64,000 nucleotides of DNA, from positions 1,674,001 through 1,738,000 of the forward strand of contig NZ_JQMG01000001.1 in NCBI RefSeq assembly GCF_000744605.1, given 5' to 3'. The translations under genes and the position numbers were made by a program. This DNA comes from Methylotenera sp. L2L1. Lineage in GTDB: Bacteria; Pseudomonadota; Gammaproteobacteria; Burkholderiales; Methylophilaceae. This document shows, one piece after another, positions 9,126-18,742 of this stretch. The first letter of the stretch is position 1. Every line of letters begins with the position of its first letter. Below the pieces are notes generated by a model, which was not told the origin of the DNA, did no database searches, and saw only the letters and a program-made list of their open reading frames with translations.

Positions 9126-10922
9126 ATGAAAATAATAACGACTAAAACAATCAGACTATGTCTTATCACGTTGTGCTTTTTTGCACCTTTCCAACTCTTA
9201 TCTGCTGAAGCAATCAATCAGGCAGACACCAACGCACAAGAGCAAAACCGTCAACAAGAGCGGTTGCGCTTATTGCGGCAACAGCAAGAAATCAAGCCAG
9301 ATGCCCGTGAAGCGACTCAAAAGCTTAAAGACGCAGCCACCATTATCAATGATCAGATTCCAGAAACTGAAACCCCTTGTTTCACCATTCAACGAATTGA
9401 ACTGGTAGGAGATGCTGCTACCAAGTTCCAGTTTGTTTTAGATGCCGTAATCGCCGATGCATTGGCAGCCAATCAGCCAGTTGTAGGGCGTTGCCTTGGT
9501 GCCGTAGGCATTAATGCAATAATGGCACGTGTTCAACATGCCATTATTGCACAAGGCTATGTCACCACACGTGTGTTAGTAGCACCGCAAGACCTCAAGT
9601 CCGGTGTGCTGCAATTGACTATCGTTCCCGGTAGGCTGGGTTCAGTACGTTTTACCCCAGATTCAAGTAAGCGAGTATCGGCTTGGAACAGTTTTCCAAT
9701 CAATACAGGAGATATTCTTAATTTACGGGATATTGAGCAAGCACTAGAAAACTTTAAACGTGTTCCTACAGCAGAGGTCGATATTCAAATTGAGCCAGCA
9801 CAGTCTGGTTTGCATGGCGAGCAACATCAATCTCAGCCAGGTTTAAGTGATCTGGTGATTAGCTATCACCAGCGCTTTCCATTAGGAGTATCGCTAAATT
9901 TTGATGATAGTGGGGTCAATAGCACAGGTAAGTATCAAGGCGGTATCACACTCTCAGGTGATAATTTGCTATCACTTAGTGATTTGTTTTATGTGAATTA
10001 CAACCATGATCTAGGCGGGGGTGACTCAGGGAGACGGGGCAATGAAAGCCATAGTGCGCATTATTCTATTCCCTTTAAACATTGGTTATTTAGCACTAAT
10101 GCATCGCACAGTACATTTCACCAGACGGTCGCAGGCACTAACCAACGTTATGTGTTCAGTGGCATTGCACAACAAGGTGATGTGAAAGCAACGCGGCTAG
10201 TTTACCGTAATCAAATCAACAAGACCTTTATCTCACTAAAAGGCTTTTTGCGTAAATCCAGTAACTACATCGATGATACTGAAATTGAGGTTCAGCGTCG
10301 TCGCACGGCTGGTTGGGAGCTAGGTGTTAATCAGAGTTGGTATCTAGGGAGTGCGGTTTTAGATTACAACCTTGCCTATCGTCGTGGCACAGGGGCTAAA
10401 AACTCACAGAAAGCCCCGGAAGAAGCGTTTGATGAAGGCACTTCTCGTATGGAAATGCTTATCGGTGATTTAAGCCTAAACGTACCATTCAAGATCAATG
10501 CGCCTTGGGGGTCTCAGGCCTTGCAATACAGCGCCAATTTACGTGGGCAAGCTAACTACACACCACTCACGCCACAAGACTGCTTTAGCATTGGCAACCG
10601 CTTTACTGTACGCGGCTTTGATGGTCAGCAAACCTTATTGGCCGACCATGGTTGGTTTATACGCAATGAGCTTATTCTACCAATCGCTAGCTCTGGTCAG
10701 TCAGTGTATTGGGGGCTGGATTATGGTGAGGTGGGCGGTCAGTCTGCTAAAAACTTGCTGGGCCAATACTTAGCCGGCACCGCTCTTGGACTGAGAGGTG
10801 GTGTGGGTAGTCGTTTCGGTTATTTGAGTTATGACGTCTTTGTCGCTAAGCCAATCAATAAACCACAAGGTTTTGAAACGCATCGCACCACGGCTGGATT
10901 TAACGTTAATTATGCGTACTAA
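9126..10922 (+). CDS. two-partner secretion transporter TpsB (ShlB/FhaC/CdiB family)
   Basis: Outer-membrane beta-barrel that exports the TpsA protein encoded next. A signal peptide (CLITLCFFAPFQLLSAEA) is followed by a Gln/Arg-rich helix (AQEQNRQQERLRLLRQQQE), then POTRA domains from about residue 85 (FTIQRIELVGD) and a 16-strand-type barrel to the C-terminus. The conserved loop-6 motif VRGF is present with Arg496, and the protein ends in an aromatic residue (VNYAY), as barrels do. I chose the ATG at 9126 over the adjacent TTG at 9123. The gap to tpsA is 71 bases, so the two are probably one operon. Confidence 0.93.
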   Translation: MKIITTKTIRLCLITLCFFAPFQLLSAEAINQADTNAQEQNRQQERLRLLRQQQEIKPDAREATQKLKDAATIINDQIPETETPCFTIQRIELVGDAATKFQFVLDAVIADALAANQPVVGRCLGAVGINAIMARVQHAIIAQGYVTTRVLVAPQDLKSGVLQLTIVPGRLGSVRFTPDSSKRVSAWNSFPINTGDILNLRDIEQALENFKRVPTAEVDIQIEPAQSGLHGEQHQSQPGLSDLVISYHQRFPLGVSLNFDDSGVNSTGKYQGGITLSGDNLLSLSDLFYVNYNHDLGGGDSGRRGNESHSAHYSIPFKHWLFSTNASHSTFHQTVAGTNQRYVFSGIAQQGDVKATRLVYRNQINKTFISLKGFLRKSSNYIDDTEIEVQRRRTAGWELGVNQSWYLGSAVLDYNLAYRRGTGAKNSQKAPEEAFDEGTSRMEMLIGDLSLNVPFKINAPWGSQALQYSANLRGQANYTPLTPQDCFSIGNRFTVRGFDGQQTLLADHGWFIRNELILPIASSGQSVYWGLDYGEVGGQSAKNLLGQYLAGTALGLRGGVGSRFGYLSYDVFVAKPINKPQGFETHRTTAGFNVNYAY

Positions 10923-10993
10923 AACTACGTATGACAAATCTTGCCAGTACATACAACTTTAACCATCACTTCCATTAAGAATAAGGCCGCATT

Positions 10994-13900
10994 ATGAATA
11001 AAAACAGATTCCGACTTATTTACAATCAAGCACGTTGCTTGTGGATGGCTGTGGCGGAAACAGTGAAAGCACATACTGTGCAAGGAAGTGGTACTAGAGT
11101 TCAACATGTTAGCGATGGTCAAGTCGGCTTATTGGATGCAGTTACTGTGCAAAGACAGGCATACGCTTTAAAGCCGATAGCCTTTAGTCTCATGCTTGGT
11201 TTGGGCATGGTGGCGGTTATCCCACACCCCTTAAGTATTTCAACGGCCCATGCAGATATCGTTGCAGATCAGGCTGCAGCTAGCACGCTGCGCCCAATAG
11301 TGATGAATGCTGCTAACGGTACACCCTTGGTGAATATACAAACACCAAGTGCTGCAGGCGTTTCACGTAACGTTTACAGCCAGTTTGATGTTAACAGTAA
11401 TGGGGTTATTCTTAACAATAGCCGCACCAATATAGAAACCCAGCTTGGCGGATGGGTGCAGGCTAACCCGTATCTTGCAGGCGGTGCCGCTAAAGTGATT
11501 CTGAATGAAGTGAACAGCCACAACCCTAGCTTACTCAATGGTTATATCGAGGTGGCTGGCAGTCGCGCACAAGTGGTGATTGCTAATCCTGCAGGCATTA
11601 GCTGTAATGGTTGTGGTTTTATTAATGCACACCGTGCTACCTTAACCACTGGTACACCCATTCTTAACAATGGTAGTTTGTTAGGCTATCGCGTGGGTGG
11701 TGGCAACATTAACCTAACAGGTAACGGCTTGGATACCTCACAAGCCAATTTTACCGATGTGATTGCGCGTGCTGTGGAGGTCAACGCTGGTATTTGGGCT
11801 AACGCGCTTAACGTCACTACGGGCATCAATCAAGTGAATGTCGCCAGCAATGGCGACATCACTGGCATAGGCACAATCAGCCCGAACACTACACTACCAG
11901 ATGGCAGCGTTAATCCCACCCCTAACTTCGCCATTGACGTAGCCGCCTTGGGCGGCATGTACGCAGGTAAAATTAGTATGGTGGGCACCGAAGATGGCCT
12001 AGGGGTGCGCAATGCAGGCACCATAGGCGCTAGCGTGGGTGAAATTAGCATCACGGCCGATGGACTATTACAAAACACAGGCAGCCTAAACGCCAAAACC
12101 AATATCCAGCTAGATACTGTTGCCTTAACCGGTAATGGCAGTATTAAGGCTGATGCCAATATCTCAATTAACCTTGATTCAGATTACACGCATACTGGTG
12201 TGCTACAAGCTGGCGGCAACCTTAGCTTACAAACTAGTGGTGATATTAATAATCAATCCACGCTACTAGCCAGTCAGTCACTCAGTATCAATGCGCAAAA
12301 TATCAATAACACGGCGACAGGTGAAATCATCGGTGCTGATACTGAGGTCAATGCAATTGGCACACTGACAAACCTCGGTTTGATTGATGGCGTTAACACC
12401 TATATCAACGCTAATACACTCACAAATACACAAAATAGTAGCCTGTTTGGTGACCACTTATCCGTGAAAGTGGCAAATTTAAGCAATACACTAGGCGCTA
12501 CGATTGCCGCCAGAACTCAACTTGATATAGGCGCTAGCCTCATTGAAAACAGCAGTAATGGCCTCCTGTTTAGTGCAGGTGATCTAGCCATTGGCGGTAG
12601 CCTCGATAATAATCACTTAGTTATAGGGACTGCTAGCTCACTCATCAATGATGGCTCCGCCATAGAGGCATTGGGCAATGCCACTTTCTCGGTCACTGAT
12701 CTACAAAACTTAAATGCTGATTTGGTCACCCAAGTAGTGCAGACAGGCACAGGCGGCTTTGATCGGTTTACCCCAAGAGGTCAAAGCGTTATCTTAGAAA
12801 GCGGAGACTATCCGGGTGCCCATATCGGTAATGTGAATGTGGAGTGGCGATCAGCAGGGCCTTATACCTTCAGGGAATACACGCGCTACCTTGGCACCAA
12901 AACCACCTACGAAACGCAAGTGGTTTCATCTACGCCCGGCCAAATACTGGCTGGTGGCAATATGATGTTTAATGGCAATGTGCTCAATAGCGATAGTCAG
13001 ATCATTGCTGGCGGCAATCTGGATGTCAGTGGCGCTACAGTACAGAACCTGAATTCAGAAGGCCAAATCACCACTAGCTATAGTGGTACTGCGTACTATT
13101 ATGACTGGGATGGTAACGACGATGATTATGATGTCGATGTGATAGGCGCATACAACCCAGCTAATACGGTGCTGACCTATAATCTATCGACCAGCCGATT
13201 AGAGGGTGGTAGTACGCCCACAGGCAGCGGCACTACCGTTACTTCGGCGGCGGTGCCGGTGGTAACCAGTAGCTTGTTTCAACCTAGCCCAGATGTGGCA
13301 GCGAGCTACTTAATAGAAAGCAACCCGCGCTTTACTAATTATCGTACTTGGCTAAGTTCGGATTATATGCTGAGCCAATTAGCGTCTGATCCGGCTACCA
13401 TGCAAAAGCGCTTAGGCGATGGCTTCTATGAACAAAAACTTATTCGCGAACAAATCAATCAGCTCACAGGGCGGCGCTTTTTAGCTGGCTACACTTCTGA
13501 TGAAGCTCAATATCAGGCACTAATGGACAACGGCATTACCACTGCACGTGCATTACAACTGATTCCCGGGGTAGCACTCACTCCAGAGCAAACCGCCCAA
13601 TTAACCAGCGACATCATGTGGCTAGTAGAAAAAACTGTCACTTTGCCAGATGGCAGCACCACTCGGGCACTAGTGCCACAAGTCTACGTTAAACTACAAG
13701 CAGGCGACCTTAGCCCCACTACCGGGATCATGGCAGGCAACAGTGTCACCATGCAGTTATCTGGTGACCTTGTTAACCAAGGCACCATTGCAGGACGCAA
13801 CTTTATCAGCCTTGATGCGCAAAATATCCAAAATCTAGGCGGGCAAATACAAGCAGACACTACGCTACTCAAAGCCAATAATGACATCAATATCATCGGT

Positions 13901-16900
13901 GGCCAAGTCATCGCTAAAGATGCCATGTTGCTAGAAGCAGGTAACGACATTAACCTGCGCAGCACGACTCAAAGCAGTCAAAACAGTAGTGGCGCCAGCA
14001 GCTTCAGCCGTACCAACTTAGACCGTGTGGCTGGGCTATACATGGATAACCCTAATGCGATACTCATAGCCAATGCAGGGAATGATGCCAACCTGATAGC
14101 TACTACCATCATTAATCGTGGTGAAGGCGCAGTGACGCAAATCAATGCGGCCCAAAATATTAATCTAGGTACCGTGACCATTGCAGAGCAGAACAGCAGT
14201 GTTCGTAACGCCAAAAACTACGTAAAACATGGCGGCACGCAAGACATTGGCAGCACCATCCAAACCAATGGCGATATTGCCCTAAACGCAGGCAACGACT
14301 TTAATGCAAAGGCGGCTAACGTTGCCAGTGCAGCAGGCGCGATTAACGTTAGCGCAAACCAGGACATTAACATCACCGAAGGCCGTGAAACCAGCAACTT
14401 TGATACAGCACGCAAAGTGAAGAAAAGCGGCACCTTCAGCAGCAAAACCAAAACCCAGCGTGATGTGTTTGAGTCTGATAACAGCATCAGCAGCAATTTC
14501 AGCGCAGATAACATTACCCTGCAAGCAGGAAGCGACCTGACTGTGCGCGGTAGCAATATCGTCAGTGATAACGGCACAAATTTAAACGCCAATAATAATA
14601 TCAACATCACCAGTGCGCAAAACACTGCTTATGAGTTGCACGAACGTAAAACTAAATCCAGTGGCCTCAGCGCCAGTGGCGCTAGCGTTAGCCTAGGCAC
14701 CAGCAAACTTAGCACTAAACAAACCACGCAAAGCACCAGCCAAACCGGCAGTACGGTTGGCAGTGTAGAAGGTGATGTTAATATCAATAGCGGCAAAACC
14801 TACACACAAAAAGCGAGCGATGTATTAACCCCGCAAGGCGACATCAACATCAGCGCACAACGGGTGAATATTATGGCAGGGACAAATACTTACAATAGTC
14901 AGCAAGCCATGAAATATAAGCAAAGCGGCATTACCCTTGCTGTTAGCAGTAGTGCACTTAATTTAGCACAGAATGTTGTAAGCACTGCACAAGGCACGAT
15001 TGAGAGTGATAGCACAGGTAATAAAACTCTGAACGCGCTACAAACCTATGCAAATGCAAGCACGCTTATGGAGCAGAAAGATGCGATTGTCAGCGCAGCT
15101 AAAGCAGGTGATGCACAAGGGGTGGCCGATGCAGCAGGCGTTCGCGTTAGCATTAGTATTGGCAGCTCAAAGGCCAGTAGCTCCAGCACTACCAATGCTA
15201 CTATTAGTCAAGAAAGTTTACTAAAAGCAGACGGCAATATCAGCATAAAAGCAACTCAAGACAATATAAACATAGTTGGCAGTGAAATTAAGTCTGTCCA
15301 AAATGTTACGCTAGATGCTGCCAAAGACATTAACTTAATAGCAAGTACAGATGCGGAAGCTAACCTTAGTAAAAACAAATCTAGTTCTGCCAGCATAGGT
15401 GTTTCATTGGGTGTGGGTAAGAACACAGGCTTTAGTGTCGATGTAGCTGCTAGTCGAGGCAAAGGCAATGCCAACAGCAGTAGCACCACCTACAACAATA
15501 GCCAAGTAAGCGCAGGCGAAAAACTTAACTTAAAATCTGGCAACGACACCAATTTGGTCGGAGCTAACATCAGTGGCAAACAAGTCATTGCTAACGTAGG
15601 TGGCGATCTTAATATTGAAAGTCTGCAAGATAGCGCAACCAGCAAAGCCAAACAAAGCAACACTGGTGTTGGTGTAAGCATCCCTATTGGGCCAGCCACG
15701 GGCGTTGGTAGCATTAGCCAAAGCAAACAAAACAGCAATAGTAGCTATGCCAGCGTATATAAGCAATCTGGTATCAAAGCGGGTGCAGAAGGGTTTAGCC
15801 TTAGTGTTGAGAATAACACTGATCTTAAAGGAGGGGTTGTTACCAGTGAAGCAAGTGCAGATAAAAATCAATTGGTCACAGGTACATTAACCACAAGCAA
15901 CATACAAAACCACATGGATGCTACAGCCAGCAGCAGTACGACAGGCTTAAGTACAGACACGCTCAGCAGTAAGTATGCAGCAGTGAAAGGTTTAGCCAAT
16001 AATTTGATGAACAATGGCAAAGCAAACATAAGCGACGACAGCACCACGCTTAGTGCAATTGCACCTGCTAATATCATTATTACAGACGAAACCAAACAAC
16101 AATCACTCACAGGTAAAACAACAGAAGAAACGGTTGCTACGTTAAACCGCGACACCACGAACACTAACCGCGTACTGGAAAAACCAGATATAGTGGCACT
16201 GCAAGAGAAGGCCCAACAAAAGCAGATTGATAGTATATTGTTGTTAAATACCGTTACTGCGCTTGCAGATGACGGCATAAAGAAACTGTCCAACCCTAAA
16301 CTTTATAAAGTCTTCTGTACGCAAGAGCCTTGCCGTAACGATCAACAAGCTAACAACAAATTGATTGGTGAAATTGCACTGGATATCTTTATTAACAACC
16401 CTGGCATGAGTGCAGAGGATGCAACCAAACTCGCTATTGAAAAAATTACAGGGCCTGGTGGAAATTCCAGCAAAGCAGATCCACAGTACTCGGGAGGCGA
16501 TCCGAATCGCCTAGTTGATGAGATTAATCCTCTGACAAATAAGGAGGTTATCATAAGTAACATTCAAATTCTCCCAGCCACCTTGAGTGAGTTGAATGAC
16601 TTACCTAATGAACAAAAGCAAAACAGTACAGTATTTGCTAATGGCATCTTCAACAATTTACAACGCGGTGCTGAGCTTGCCATACAGCAAACTCCGACAT
16701 TAGACCCAAGAGACTTCACACAGTTACAACGCATAGTAGAAACAGGCAATGTGGCGATTGGTGATACCTATTTAGTACACACTGACAAAGCTAATAATTT
16801 TATTGGTGAATTTATTGTAGCTGCAATTGGAAAGCAAGCAGAAGTATGGGGCATTGCTACCCCTGCCGCCAGCATGAAAGCGGATGCAATACAGGCATTA

Positions 16901-17563
16901 TCTACCAATAAATTAACAGGCAATACTGATAATTCTGTATTTAGCGTAGCACACAGTCGCGGCACAATGACAGATTCGGTGATGGCTAATCTCTTAGGCA
17001 TCCGTGAGTTTTATAACCCCAACTTACAATTTATAGAAGATAATCCAGCTGCACAGCAAGAACGATTGGAAGACCGCATTCCCAAAATTACTTCACCACA
17101 AAACCTTTACATCTGGGCACCTAGTCATGACCCTGTTTCTACTTTTACTGGCGGGTATGGTAGTAATTATTTAGGCTCACTGGCTTCAGTACCTACTGTT
17201 TTTGCTACTAGTAATAGTGTACACAGCAGCCCTGGCACTGGGGCCGTGGGTAGTTTAACTGCCGATGTAAATAAACCTTTCAGTTATACTAATATTAATA
17301 TAGAACAACTCAATAAAACTAGGGCGCAGCAAACACAAGATTACTTAACACAACGTTTCAATACACCCAGTTCGGGTTATGTTGCACCACAAATAGACAA
17401 GATCAAAGAATTGCAACAACAAATACAAAACCAGAGTAATAGTCAAATGAATGGATTATGGCAAAGCACTAGCAATACAGTACAACATTTTAGCATTTCA
17501 AATGGTGCTTATCAGAAACTCATGCAACTTAGAAATGCAGTTAATGAGGGAGATAAACAATGA
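10994..17563 (+). CDS. CdiA/FHA-like TpsA exoprotein with a serine-hydrolase-like C-terminal domain
   Basis: Large secreted filamentous protein of 2189 residues. The N-terminus is an extended signal peptide of the ESPR type (MNKNRFRLIYNQ, then a hydrophobic part ending near HADIV, residue 88). The TPS secretion domain follows (about 90-340; NPYLAG, NPAGISCNGCGF). A long region of short beta repeats and FHA repeats runs to about 1690. A segment LTGKTTEETVATLNRDT (near 1705-1720) is like the end of the FHA-2 region of CdiA. No VENN motif is seen. The last 470 residues are different: VAHSRGTMTD has a nucleophile-elbow pattern with Ser1988, and Asp2046 (SHDPVS) and His2077 (SVHSSPGTG) could complete a triad. 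A hydrolase toxin is inferred, not shown. Confidence 0.9.
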   Translation: MNKNRFRLIYNQARCLWMAVAETVKAHTVQGSGTRVQHVSDGQVGLLDAVTVQRQAYALKPIAFSLMLGLGMVAVIPHPLSISTAHADIVADQAAASTLRPIVMNAANGTPLVNIQTPSAAGVSRNVYSQFDVNSNGVILNNSRTNIETQLGGWVQANPYLAGGAAKVILNEVNSHNPSLLNGYIEVAGSRAQVVIANPAGISCNGCGFINAHRATLTTGTPILNNGSLLGYRVGGGNINLTGNGLDTSQANFTDVIARAVEVNAGIWANALNVTTGINQVNVASNGDITGIGTISPNTTLPDGSVNPTPNFAIDVAALGGMYAGKISMVGTEDGLGVRNAGTIGASVGEISITADGLLQNTGSLNAKTNIQLDTVALTGNGSIKADANISINLDSDYTHTGVLQAGGNLSLQTSGDINNQSTLLASQSLSINAQNINNTATGEIIGADTEVNAIGTLTNLGLIDGVNTYINANTLTNTQNSSLFGDHLSVKVANLSNTLGATIAARTQLDIGASLIENSSNGLLFSAGDLAIGGSLDNNHLVIGTASSLINDGSAIEALGNATFSVTDLQNLNADLVTQVVQTGTGGFDRFTPRGQSVILESGDYPGAHIGNVNVEWRSAGPYTFREYTRYLGTKTTYETQVVSSTPGQILAGGNMMFNGNVLNSDSQIIAGGNLDVSGATVQNLNSEGQITTSYSGTAYYYDWDGNDDDYDVDVIGAYNPANTVLTYNLSTSRLEGGSTPTGSGTTVTSAAVPVVTSSLFQPSPDVAASYLIESNPRFTNYRTWLSSDYMLSQLASDPATMQKRLGDGFYEQKLIREQINQLTGRRFLAGYTSDEAQYQALMDNGITTARALQLIPGVALTPEQTAQLTSDIMWLVEKTVTLPDGSTTRALVPQVYVKLQAGDLSPTTGIMAGNSVTMQLSGDLVNQGTIAGRNFISLDAQNIQNLGGQIQADTTLLKANNDINIIGGQVIAKDAMLLEAGNDINLRSTTQSSQNSSGASSFSRTNLDRVAGLYMDNPNAILIANAGNDANLIATTIINRGEGAVTQINAAQNINLGTVTIAEQNSSVRNAKNYVKHGGTQDIGSTIQTNGDIALNAGNDFNAKAANVASAAGAINVSANQDINITEGRETSNFDTARKVKKSGTFSSKTKTQRDVFESDNSISSNFSADNITLQAGSDLTVRGSNIVSDNGTNLNANNNINITSAQNTAYELHERKTKSSGLSASGASVSLGTSKLSTKQTTQSTSQTGSTVGSVEGDVNINSGKTYTQKASDVLTPQGDINISAQRVNIMAGTNTYNSQQAMKYKQSGITLAVSSSALNLAQNVVSTAQGTIESDSTGNKTLNALQTYANASTLMEQKDAIVSAAKAGDAQGVADAAGVRVSISIGSSKASSSSTTNATISQESLLKADGNISIKATQDNINIVGSEIKSVQNVTLDAAKDINLIASTDAEANLSKNKSSSASIGVSLGVGKNTGFSVDVAASRGKGNANSSSTTYNNSQVSAGEKLNLKSGNDTNLVGANISGKQVIANVGGDLNIESLQDSATSKAKQSNTGVGVSIPIGPATGVGSISQSKQNSNSSYASVYKQSGIKAGAEGFSLSVENNTDLKGGVVTSEASADKNQLVTGTLTTSNIQNHMDATASSSTTGLSTDTLSSKYAAVKGLANNLMNNGKANISDDSTTLSAIAPANIIITDETKQQSLTGKTTEETVATLNRDTTNTNRVLEKPDIVALQEKAQQKQIDSILLLNTVTALADDGIKKLSNPKLYKVFCTQEPCRNDQQANNKLIGEIALDIFINNPGMSAEDATKLAIEKITGPGGNSSKADPQYSGGDPNRLVDEINPLTNKEVIISNIQILPATLSELNDLPNEQKQNSTVFANGIFNNLQRGAELAIQQTPTLDPRDFTQLQRIVETGNVAIGDTYLVHTDKANNFIGEFIVAAIGKQAEVWGIATPAASMKADAIQALSTNKLTGNTDNSVFSVAHSRGTMTDSVMANLLGIREFYNPNLQFIEDNPAAQQERLEDRIPKITSPQNLYIWAPSHDPVSTFTGGYGSNYLGSLASVPTVFATSNSVHSSPGTGAVGSLTADVNKPFSYTNINIEQLNKTRAQQTQDYLTQRFNTPSSGYVAPQIDKIKELQQQIQNQSNSQMNGLWQSTSNTVQHFSISNGAYQKLMQLRNAVNEGDKQ

Positions 17564-17877
17564 GGGGAAGGATGATAGTTCTTTGCTCATGGCTCATGGG
17601 ATGTACTAGCATGACTGTAGCGATGACGGATACTAATACAATGAAGGGGAAAAATATAGATACAGTGCTTTTAGACTTGGATTCTAGGGGCTATGTCTGT
17701 AGCGAAAAAAGAGAGGTTTACATGAAAAATTGGAAAAGGATGGTCGGTGTTGTTCAATGTGGTCAAAAAGACATTAGTCCAATATGCTCAAACTCTTATG
17801 GTGTTCATCTAACTTTTAACTTGGAAGATAGTTTTGTGAATACTGCTACCAAGACTGAGCATGCTAATTGTTTTTAG
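17560..17877 (+). CDS. small Cys-rich lipoprotein, candidate immunity protein for TpsA
   Basis: 105 residues, no family recognised. The start codon overlaps the tpsA stop (ATGA), and GGGAG eight bases upstream gives its own ribosome binding site. The first 15 residues form a short signal with a possible lipobox LMGC (Cys15), so an outer-membrane lipoprotein is plausible. Four further Cys in the small mature part suggest disulfides and an oxidising compartment. In contact-dependent inhibition loci the gene directly after cdiA encodes immunity. Lipoprotein immunity is known for periplasm-acting phospholipase effectors, which would fit a hydrolase-type tip. The function is inferred from position. 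Confidence 0.6.
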   Translation: MRGRMIVLCSWLMGCTSMTVAMTDTNTMKGKNIDTVLLDLDSRGYVCSEKREVYMKNWKRMVGVVQCGQKDISPICSNSYGVHLTFNLEDSFVNTATKTEHANCF

Positions 17878-17890
17878 CAAAAAACAAGAG

Positions 17891-18658
17891 GGGACAGACC
17901 ACTATTCATGATGATATCGAGGCCAATATTTTATAAGGATTGTTATGCCTCGCCGGCCACGAATTATCCTACCTAATGTTCCGCAGCACATCATCCAGCG
18001 AGGTAATAATCGAACCGTTTGTTTTTATGCAGATGAAGATTACACAAAATATTTGGAATGGTTAAAAGAATATGCTGACCAAACAAACTGCCAAATACAT
18101 GCCTATGTCCTGATGACAAACCATGTGCATTTATTAGCGTCAGCGGATAAACCGGAAATGATCGGCACAATGATGAAAGCATTAGGTCAGCGATATGTGC
18201 AATATATCAACCGAACATACAAACGCAGTGGCACACTGTGGGAAGGACGTTACAAATCATGTCCTACCCAAGCAGAAACTTACCTCTTATCTTGCCAGCG
18301 CTATATAGAACTAAACCCTGTGCGTGCAAATATGGTGCAACACCCGGCAGATTATCAATGGAGTAGCTATCGAACTAATGCGCAAGGCGAGTTGAATAAC
18401 CTTATCAGTCCACACGAGCTTTATAAGCGTTTAGGCTTGGATGACACAAATAGACAATCGGCATATCGTGAGTTATTTCGTTATCAACTGGAACCAAAAC
18501 TAGTAGATGAAATAAGACAAGCCACGAATGGAAATTATGTATTGGGGAATACTGATTTTGTACAGCAAATTGAGAGAGCGTTGGATAGGCGAGTATCGCC
18601 TGGCAAAGCAGGAAGACCCAAAGTTGAGAGTGTTATTGGATAAAACGTGGTCTGTCCC
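17891..18658. mobile_element. RAYT-type element bounded by 12-bp inverted repeats
   Basis: GGGACAGACCAC at 17891-17902 is perfectly repeated inverted as GTGGTCTGTCCC at 18647-18658, and the transposase gene fills the space between. This is the layout of REP-associated tyrosine transposases, which do not need classical target duplications. It sits between the candidate immunity gene and a broken toxin-tail-like frame. The right end runs straight into a tandem repeat. Confidence 0.7.
17945..18643 (+). CDS. REP-associated tyrosine transposase (RAYT, Y1 transposase family)
   Basis: 232 residues, Y1 (IS200-like) transposase fold. The start MPRRPRIILPNVPQHIIQRG is typical of the RAYT group. The HUH-type motif reads TNHVHLL (about residues 59-65), and the candidate catalytic Tyr is in RYIELNPVRA (near residue 120). 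The C-terminal tail (SPGKAGRPK) is also usual for RAYTs. The gene is intact. ATAAGGATTGTT gives a ribosome binding site. Proteins of this type act on short palindromic repeats (REPs); short repeats with a related core occur at 22.4 and 23.1 kb. Confidence 0.92.
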   Translation: MPRRPRIILPNVPQHIIQRGNNRTVCFYADEDYTKYLEWLKEYADQTNCQIHAYVLMTNHVHLLASADKPEMIGTMMKALGQRYVQYINRTYKRSGTLWEGRYKSCPTQAETYLLSCQRYIELNPVRANMVQHPADYQWSSYRTNAQGELNNLISPHELYKRLGLDDTNRQSAYRELFRYQLEPKLVDEIRQATNGNYVLGNTDFVQQIERALDRRVSPGKAGRPKVESVIG

Positions 18659-18742
18659 TAATTGTTCTAATTGTTTTCCTAATTGTTTTCCTAATTGTTT
18701 TCTCTAATTGTTTTCTCTAATTGTTTTCTCTAATTGTTTTCT
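18658..18742. repeat. tandem repeat of CTAATTGTTTTC(T), seven copies
   Basis: One truncated 9-base copy (18658-18666), two 12-base copies CTAATTGTTTTC (18667-18690) and four 13-base copies CTAATTGTTTTCT (18691-18742) follow each other without spacers. The same core, CTAATTGTTTTT, occurs at the 3' end of the immunity-like gene on the other side of the RAYT (near 17865). Because the unit is 13 bases, a change in copy number would shift the frame of anything read through it. Confidence 0.9.

Noticed and set aside
13684-16293. Long minus-strand frames inside tpsA (for example 14218-14625 and 15868-16293)
   Set aside because: They are antisense shadows of the Asn/Ser/Thr/Gly-rich repeats, with low-complexity Leu/Val/Ala products and no start signals.
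18658-18742. Possible CRISPR array
   Set aside because: The repeats are 12-13 bases and directly adjacent, without spacers.
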